From Chryseobacterium sp. LJ668 (GTDB lineage: Bacteria; Bacteroidota; Bacteroidia; Flavobacteriales; Weeksellaceae): a stretch of DNA of 64,000 nucleotides. Positions 59,894 through 64,000 of the stretch are shown one piece after another; the first letter of the stretch is position 1, and each line of letters begins with the position of its first letter. A program made the position numbers and the translations under genes. The notes below the pieces were generated by a model. It was given only the letters and a program-made list of their open reading frames with translations. It had not been told where the DNA came from and made no database searches. The stretch spans positions 2,899,001-2,963,000 of the forward strand of contig NZ_CP080443.1 of the NCBI RefSeq assembly GCF_019613955.1, written 5' to 3'.

Positions 59894-61153
59894 ATGAGTT
59901 TAAAATTACGATTAACCATACTCAGCTTTCTGCAGTTTTTTGTTTGGGGAGCCTGGCTTATTACCTTTGCAAATTACTGGTTTGGAACGAAACAATGGGG
60001 CGGAGAACAATTCGGAATTGTTTTTATGACCTTAGGAATTGCGTCCATCATCATGCCTGCAATTACAGGGATCATTGCTGACAGATGGATGAATGCCGAA
60101 AAACTCTACGGAATTCTGCATTTGGGATATGCCATTGCATTGCTTTATTTACCTCAGGTAGATGATCCCAATACTTTTTTTTGGGTAATGCTTATTGCAA
60201 TGTTTTTTTATATGCCTACAATTTCGCTGTCTAATTCTATTGCGTATTATATCTTAAAAAATAATAATTTTGATGTGGTAAAAGTGTTTCCGCCAATACG
60301 CGTTTGGGGAACTTTAGGTTTTATTGCGGCTATGTGGATCACGAATTTAACTGACAACAAAGCTTCTGCCAATCAGTTTTACATCGCAGCGGCTTTTGCT
60401 GTGGTTTTGGCAATTTATTCATTCACATTACCTCCTTGTAAACCTCAAAGTCTGATTCCCAAAGATGCGTCTCTTTCGGAAAAATTAGGATTTAATGCTT
60501 TCAAGCTGTTCGGAAATTCTAAATTGGCATTGTTTTTTATTTTCTCAATGTTTTTGGGAGCCGCATTGCAGTTAACCAATATGTACGGAGATGTATTTTT
60601 ATCAGATTTCGGTAAAAATCCTGCTTATGCAGACAGCTTTGTAGTAAAACGTTCTACGCTTATTATGTCTATTTCACAGTTTTCAGAAACCGCGTTTATA
60701 TTGGCAATTCCATTTTTCTTAAAAAGATTTGGAATCAAAAAAGTGATGTTGATCTCTATGTTTGCTTGGGTTTTACGTTTTGCATTTTTTGCTTTCGGTG
60801 ATCCGTATGGGTTTGGATTAGGATTGATTATTTTATCTTGTATCGTCTACGGAATGGCGTTTGATTTTTTTAATGTTTCAGGTTCTCTTTTTGTAGAAAC
60901 AACTACAGATTACAAGATTCGTTCTTCTGCTCAGGGTTTGTTTATGATGATGACCAATGGTTTTGGGGCCATTGTAGGAAGTTTCGGAAGCGGATGGATC
61001 ATTTCAAAATTCTTTACTTTAGCAAATGGTGATAAAATGTGGCAAGAAATATGGTTGCTTTTCGCTGGTTATGCACTCATCATAACAATTTTATTTGCGA
61101 TTTTCTTTAAACATAAACATGATCCGAACGAAATTGCCAATGTGAATCATTAA
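59894..61153 (+). CDS. Nucleoside transporter, NupG-like MFS family
   Basis: 419 residues with about 12 membrane helices. LRLTILSFLQFFVWGAWLIT, the loop GIIADRWMNAEKLYGILH and the HxE-type motif region VFPPIRVWGTLGFIAAMW match the nucleoside:proton symporter family. It probably imports nucleosides across the inner membrane. It follows the DUF151 nuclease gene by 18 bases; a shared theme of nucleic acid breakdown and uptake is possible but speculative. A terminator at 61183 closes the unit. Confidence 0.88.
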   Translation: MSLKLRLTILSFLQFFVWGAWLITFANYWFGTKQWGGEQFGIVFMTLGIASIIMPAITGIIADRWMNAEKLYGILHLGYAIALLYLPQVDDPNTFFWVMLIAMFFYMPTISLSNSIAYYILKNNNFDVVKVFPPIRVWGTLGFIAAMWITNLTDNKASANQFYIAAAFAVVLAIYSFTLPPCKPQSLIPKDASLSEKLGFNAFKLFGNSKLALFFIFSMFLGAALQLTNMYGDVFLSDFGKNPAYADSFVVKRSTLIMSISQFSETAFILAIPFFLKRFGIKKVMLISMFAWVLRFAFFAFGDPYGFGLGLIILSCIVYGMAFDFFNVSGSLFVETTTDYKIRSSAQGLFMMMTNGFGAIVGSFGSGWIISKFFTLANGDKMWQEIWLLFAGYALIITILFAIFFKHKHDPNEIANVNH

Positions 61154-61182
61154 ATTTATAGAGGAGTTTTTTAAAATATTAG

Positions 61183-61215
61183 ATTGCACTTTGAATAAAA
61201 GTGCAATTTTTTTTA
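61183..61215 (+). terminator. Intrinsic terminator after the nucleoside transporter gene
   Basis: ATTGCACTTT pairs with AAAGTGCAAT around a five-base loop, followed by eight T. Confidence 0.9.
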
Positions 61216-61267
61216 TTTTCGGGCAACTATTTCAAACTTTTGCAGTCTTAAAGATAGAAACTGATAC

Positions 61268-61819
61268 ATGAAGAATTTAGAAGAGAATTTTAACCTTGCC
61301 AAAAAACAGGATCGGAGAGCCCAAAAAGCTCTTTACGATTTTTTTTCAGCTAAAATGCTGGCGGTTGCAAATTCTTATACAAATAACATTCATGATGCTG
61401 AAGATATTTTGCTAAATGCCTTTCTAAAGTGTTTTAATAAAATAGAAGATTGTAAAGAATGGAAAAGCTTTCCTTTTTGGTTGAGGAAAATTGTCGTCAA
61501 CGACTCGATAAGTTTTGTCAGGAAAAGCAAAAATATTTTGTATTCAGATATTGAAATTCCAGATTATCCGGATGATGACATCGATGAGAGACTTTACGAT
61601 ATTAATGTAGAAGAAATATTTTCTCAGATGCCGGTAGGTTATCGATTGATCTTCAATCTCTACATATTTGAAGACAAAAAGCATCAGGAAATCGCTGAAA
61701 TTATGAAAATTTCTGAAGGAACCAGCAAAAGCCAATTGAGCAAAGCCAAAAAATGGATTGCAGATTATTTAAAAGCAAAAGAAAATGGACGACAAAATAA
61801 AGAAACGGTTAAGATCTGA
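61268..61819 (+). CDS. ECF-type RNA polymerase sigma factor
   Basis: 183 residues. Region 2 is at about 10-75 (RRAQKALYDFFSAKMLAVAN, then DAEDILLNAFLKCFNKI) and region 4 at about 115-170 (MPVGYRLIFNLYIFEDKKHQEIAEIMKI, with the helix-turn-helix SEGTSKSQLSKAKKWI). Regions 1.1 and 3 are absent, which defines an ECF sigma. The gene overlaps the next one by 35 bases, typical of tight sigma/anti-sigma pairs. The target genes probably include the downstream outer-membrane protein. Confidence 0.92.
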   Translation: MKNLEENFNLAKKQDRRAQKALYDFFSAKMLAVANSYTNNIHDAEDILLNAFLKCFNKIEDCKEWKSFPFWLRKIVVNDSISFVRKSKNILYSDIEIPDYPDDDIDERLYDINVEEIFSQMPVGYRLIFNLYIFEDKKHQEIAEIMKISEGTSKSQLSKAKKWIADYLKAKENGRQNKETVKI

Positions 61820-62477
61820 ATACGAAGAACTCGAAATACAACCTTCTGCAGATCTTTGGAATCAGATAGATGCAACGATGGAAAAACAGCCACAAGCTAT
61901 TTTGAGACCTGCTTCACCTTTTCAATGGTGGAAATATGCAGCCGTTGCTGTACTAATACTTTCTCTAGCAACTTTAATTTATTATAATCGTGATTTTGAT
62001 GCACAGGAAACAGATCATATCGTTAAAAATAATATTAAAAAAGCGGTATTAGAGTCTGAGAATAATCCTAAAATTATCCCTCAAAAAGAAGATCCTATTA
62101 AAAAAGAAGAACACATAATTGTGATAAAATCTGATCAAGAAACAAGAGAAAATAATTTTAAGAGCTTACAACCGAAAAAAGAAATAAATCAGCCTCAATT
62201 TTCAGAACCTGAAGAAAAAATTGTAATTCACCATACTGAAAGCAATCTCCATATACAGGAAAATATAGAAGATAACAGTCAGCCCCTTATTAGAGATGCA
62301 AAAAAAATAAGCTACATCACTGCAAATGACCTTTTAATAGGGAGGGAACTTGATAAATCCCGCGAAAAATCTACAATCAACACAAAAAAATTCGGAGTAA
62401 TTCATATGGATAATGTAATTCCGAAAGTAGGAAACGTTACCGTTTTGGGAGTTACTGTTTACATCGATCCTAAATAA
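61785..62477 (+). CDS. Membrane protein in anti-sigma position
   Basis: 230 residues. A cytoplasmic N-terminal part of about 45 residues (KIKKRLRSEYEELEIQPSAD, then LWNQIDATME) precedes one membrane helix at about 48-66 (WKYAAVAVLILSLATLIYY). A polar, Lys/Glu-rich periplasmic region follows. Topology and the 35-base overlap with the ECF gene support an anti-sigma role: the N-terminus would hold the sigma factor and the periplasmic part would sense envelope state. There is no zinc-binding ZAS motif (HxxxCxxC). Confidence 0.72.
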   Translation: MDDKIKKRLRSEYEELEIQPSADLWNQIDATMEKQPQAILRPASPFQWWKYAAVAVLILSLATLIYYNRDFDAQETDHIVKNNIKKAVLESENNPKIIPQKEDPIKKEEHIIVIKSDQETRENNFKSLQPKKEINQPQFSEPEEKIVIHHTESNLHIQENIEDNSQPLIRDAKKISYITANDLLIGRELDKSREKSTINTKKFGVIHMDNVIPKVGNVTVLGVTVYIDPK

Positions 62478-62554
62478 TTGTATACTTTTTTTAATAATAA
62501 TTAACTGTTCCGTAGGTACAGCAGTAAAATAATGCCTAAAATAATCAACTAAAT

Positions 62555-63661
62555 ATGAAAACAACAATTGCGTCATTAACCTTTATTCTGTTCTTTTCTT
62601 GTATGTATTCTCAGGAAAGACCGGAAATGGATTCTAAAATGAAAGTTTATGCCAGTAAAATTGACAGTATCATGCTTTCTGAAAAATCAAAAATGAATAG
62701 AGAGCTTGATGATATAGACAAGAATTTCAGAGACAATAAAATCACATCTGAAGAAAAGCAAAAACAACGCACGGAAATTGCTTCAAAATATGAGCAGTCT
62801 ATTAATGAAAAAATTGATACCCAAAAAGATGCTTTACAGGATGTAACAAAAGAAATAGTGAAAAATTCTGTCTTTTATCCTCACGACACATTAAAAACTA
62901 AAAAAGATCCAAATAATCAGGTTAGTATCGGTCTGAATGGATTGTGGATGAAACTAAGCCAGGAAAATAAGAAAACACCTAAAGATTATCTCCGTACTAT
63001 AGATCTTTCTGTGAGTTTTGTAAGTGCAAATCTTACCTCAAAAGATGAACCATTCAGATTTTTCAGTAAAGATTCTGATGTGCGAAATACAGTTTATAAT
63101 TCAACAAATTTTGCATTGAGATATGAAAATCAGGTAGGAGGGTTTGAAAGCCCGGTATTTTACCGCTTTGGTTTAGGCGTAAGATCAGATAATTTTGTCC
63201 CAAAGTATGGTAAAGTATTCAGCCAAGAGCAAAATGTACTAAAAACAGACGATTTTACAAAAGGGAATTTAAGAAAAACAAACTTTGCTAATACGTACTT
63301 ATTCATCCCTTTGGATATAAGATTTGTCTTAAATCCAAAATATACAACTTATGATGGCATCCGTTATTTAGATAATAAAAAAAGTCAGATTAATATCGTT
63401 GCGGGTGTGTACGGCGGTTTGAAGGTGGGGAGTGTTATTTATAACAAATATTCTAACGATTATTCAAAAAGAATCGTTGAAAGAGAAAGGGTAATGCATG
63501 GTGTAAATGATTTTGTTTTTGGTGGTAAACTGGGTGTCGGTATCGGAGGATTTAATATTTATATCCAAAAAGATTTTACTCCCGCATTTAATAACAATGC
63601 CGATCTGAAGAAGAAATATGGATTGCAGATTGGTGTAGAGTTAGCAAATATTAATTTTTAA
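62555..63661 (+). CDS. Exported outer-membrane protein of the ECF module
   Basis: 368 residues. A signal peptide is at 1-19 (KTTIASLTFILFFSCMYSQ). Residues 25-110 are strongly charged and helical (SKMNRELDDIDKNFRDNK, EEKQKQRTEIASKYEQS), likely a coiled coil. From about 120 the protein becomes beta-rich with barrel-like strands (VSIGLNGLWMKLS, NFALRYENQVGGFESPVFYRFGLGV) and ends YGLQIGVELANINF. It starts 77 bases after the anti-sigma-like gene. It may be the main target or partner of the sigma system. The function is unknown. Confidence 0.72.
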   Translation: MKTTIASLTFILFFSCMYSQERPEMDSKMKVYASKIDSIMLSEKSKMNRELDDIDKNFRDNKITSEEKQKQRTEIASKYEQSINEKIDTQKDALQDVTKEIVKNSVFYPHDTLKTKKDPNNQVSIGLNGLWMKLSQENKKTPKDYLRTIDLSVSFVSANLTSKDEPFRFFSKDSDVRNTVYNSTNFALRYENQVGGFESPVFYRFGLGVRSDNFVPKYGKVFSQEQNVLKTDDFTKGNLRKTNFANTYLFIPLDIRFVLNPKYTTYDGIRYLDNKKSQINIVAGVYGGLKVGSVIYNKYSNDYSKRIVERERVMHGVNDFVFGGKLGVGIGGFNIYIQKDFTPAFNNNADLKKKYGLQIGVELANINF

Positions 63662-63755
63662 TTATTTATGTAAATCTTACTTTTGTTAAATTATTATTAA
63701 TTTTTAGTTAAATATTTTATCGATCTTAAACATTAATATTCGAATAATTGATTTT

Positions 63756-63788
63756 AAAAACACACCCTAAATAAGTGTGTTTTTTTTT
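63756..63788 (+). terminator. Intrinsic terminator after the ECF module
   Basis: AAAAACACAC pairs with GTGTGTTTTT around a nine-base loop, followed by T. Confidence 0.85.
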
Positions 63789-63820
63789 GTACTTTGGCCT
63801 TCTGAGAATGTAACTTTAAC

Positions 63821-64000
63821 ATGAAAAATTTACAGTTAATTGGTGTAATATTAGTGGTGGCCGGAAGCTTTTTGCCACTTGTGCATGTTCCGATTATCGG
63901 GAACTGGAACTTTTGGAAGCTAGATCAGCGGTTAGCAATGATGTGTTATTTATTAGCTGCTATGGCACTGGGCGGAATCGCCACTAATCACAGAAAATTT
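63821..64000 (+). CDS. Membrane protein, partial (runs off the window)
   Basis: 60 residues are visible from the ATG at 63821: KNLQLIGVILVVAGSFLPLV, a short loop with NWNFWKLDQR, then a second hydrophobic segment (AMMCYLLAAMALGGIA) and a basic turn. At least two membrane segments are therefore seen. I do not recognise the family. A TACTTTGG sequence at about 63790, near the -7 consensus, could be its promoter. The rest lies outside the window. Confidence 0.6.
   Translation, partial: MKNLQLIGVILVVAGSFLPLVHVPIIGNWNFWKLDQRLAMMCYLLAAMALGGIATNHRKF

Noticed and set aside
1..64000. CRISPR arrays, tRNA or rRNA genes, insertion sequences, prophage genes
   Set aside because: No regularly spaced repeats, no tRNA-like arms with the T-loop sequence, and no transposase or integrase reading frame were seen on either strand.

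Overview
The window looks like a chromosomal segment of a flavobacterium, most probably a Chryseobacterium-type member of the Weeksellaceae. The reasons are an AT-rich composition (by eye mid-30s % GC), the Bacteroidota promoter signature TAnnTTTG in front of many genes, a type IX secretion (T9SS) C-terminal sorting domain, an ATP synthase operon without the beta and epsilon genes, many small beta-barrel proteins with MKK-type signal peptides, and weak use of Shine-Dalgarno sites. This is inference from gene content; no rRNA or tRNA gene was seen.

Region 1-7239 (minus strand) is the most unusual part. It is a run of ligases and hydrolases: a class I glutamine amidotransferase-like protein (cut by the window edge), a GCS2/YbdK-type carboxylate-amine ligase, two unrelated ATP-grasp ligases, an alpha/beta-hydrolase, an M17 leucyl aminopeptidase with its full catalytic set, and an esterase with an N-terminal carbohydrate-binding-like domain. 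Together they could build and break down an unknown amide- or peptide-like metabolite. Divergent from it, 7452-12572 encodes glycogen synthesis (glgB, glgA, a small secreted coiled-coil protein, glgC).

Region 12645-29484 is mostly housekeeping: a SRPBCC-like membrane protein, 2-oxoglutarate dehydrogenase E1/E2 (sucAB), ApaG, a DEDDh exonuclease, a glycosyltransferase and a lipid A acyltransferase, a thioredoxin-like protein, an aldehyde dehydrogenase, ribosomal proteins S6-S18-L9, a ClC chloride transporter, a second 2-oxoacid dehydrogenase E2, a SAM hydroxide adenosyltransferase-like protein and PhoH. Region 29582-31726 carries three small outer-membrane beta-barrel genes in tandem.

Region 31858-39391 looks like a potassium module: a short KdpD-like kinase, a KdpE-like regulator, the Kup potassium transporter and an OmpL-like porin, interrupted by a 702-residue unknown protein on the other strand. 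A 17-bp motif resembling the E. coli KdpE operator lies in front of both the kinase gene and kup.

Region 39513-46995 has ffh and the ATP synthase operon (small membrane protein, atpB-E-F-H, an inserted secreted protein of unknown function, atpA, atpG), with a terminator-like hairpin after atpE and a long inverted repeat between atpA and atpG. Region 47093-63661 continues with a CNNM/CorC-type transporter, ClpS, uridine kinase, a FtsB/DivIC-like protein, methylmalonyl-CoA mutase small subunit, DinB, a methyltransferase, a lipoprotein, an M20 peptidase, a T9SS cargo protein, an SDR, etfBA behind a perfect palindrome, a bifunctional nuclease, a nucleoside transporter, and an ECF sigma / anti-sigma / outer-membrane protein module. 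A membrane protein gene runs off the right edge. No stretch over 300 bases lacks a gene. No mobile elements, CRISPR arrays or phage genes were seen.
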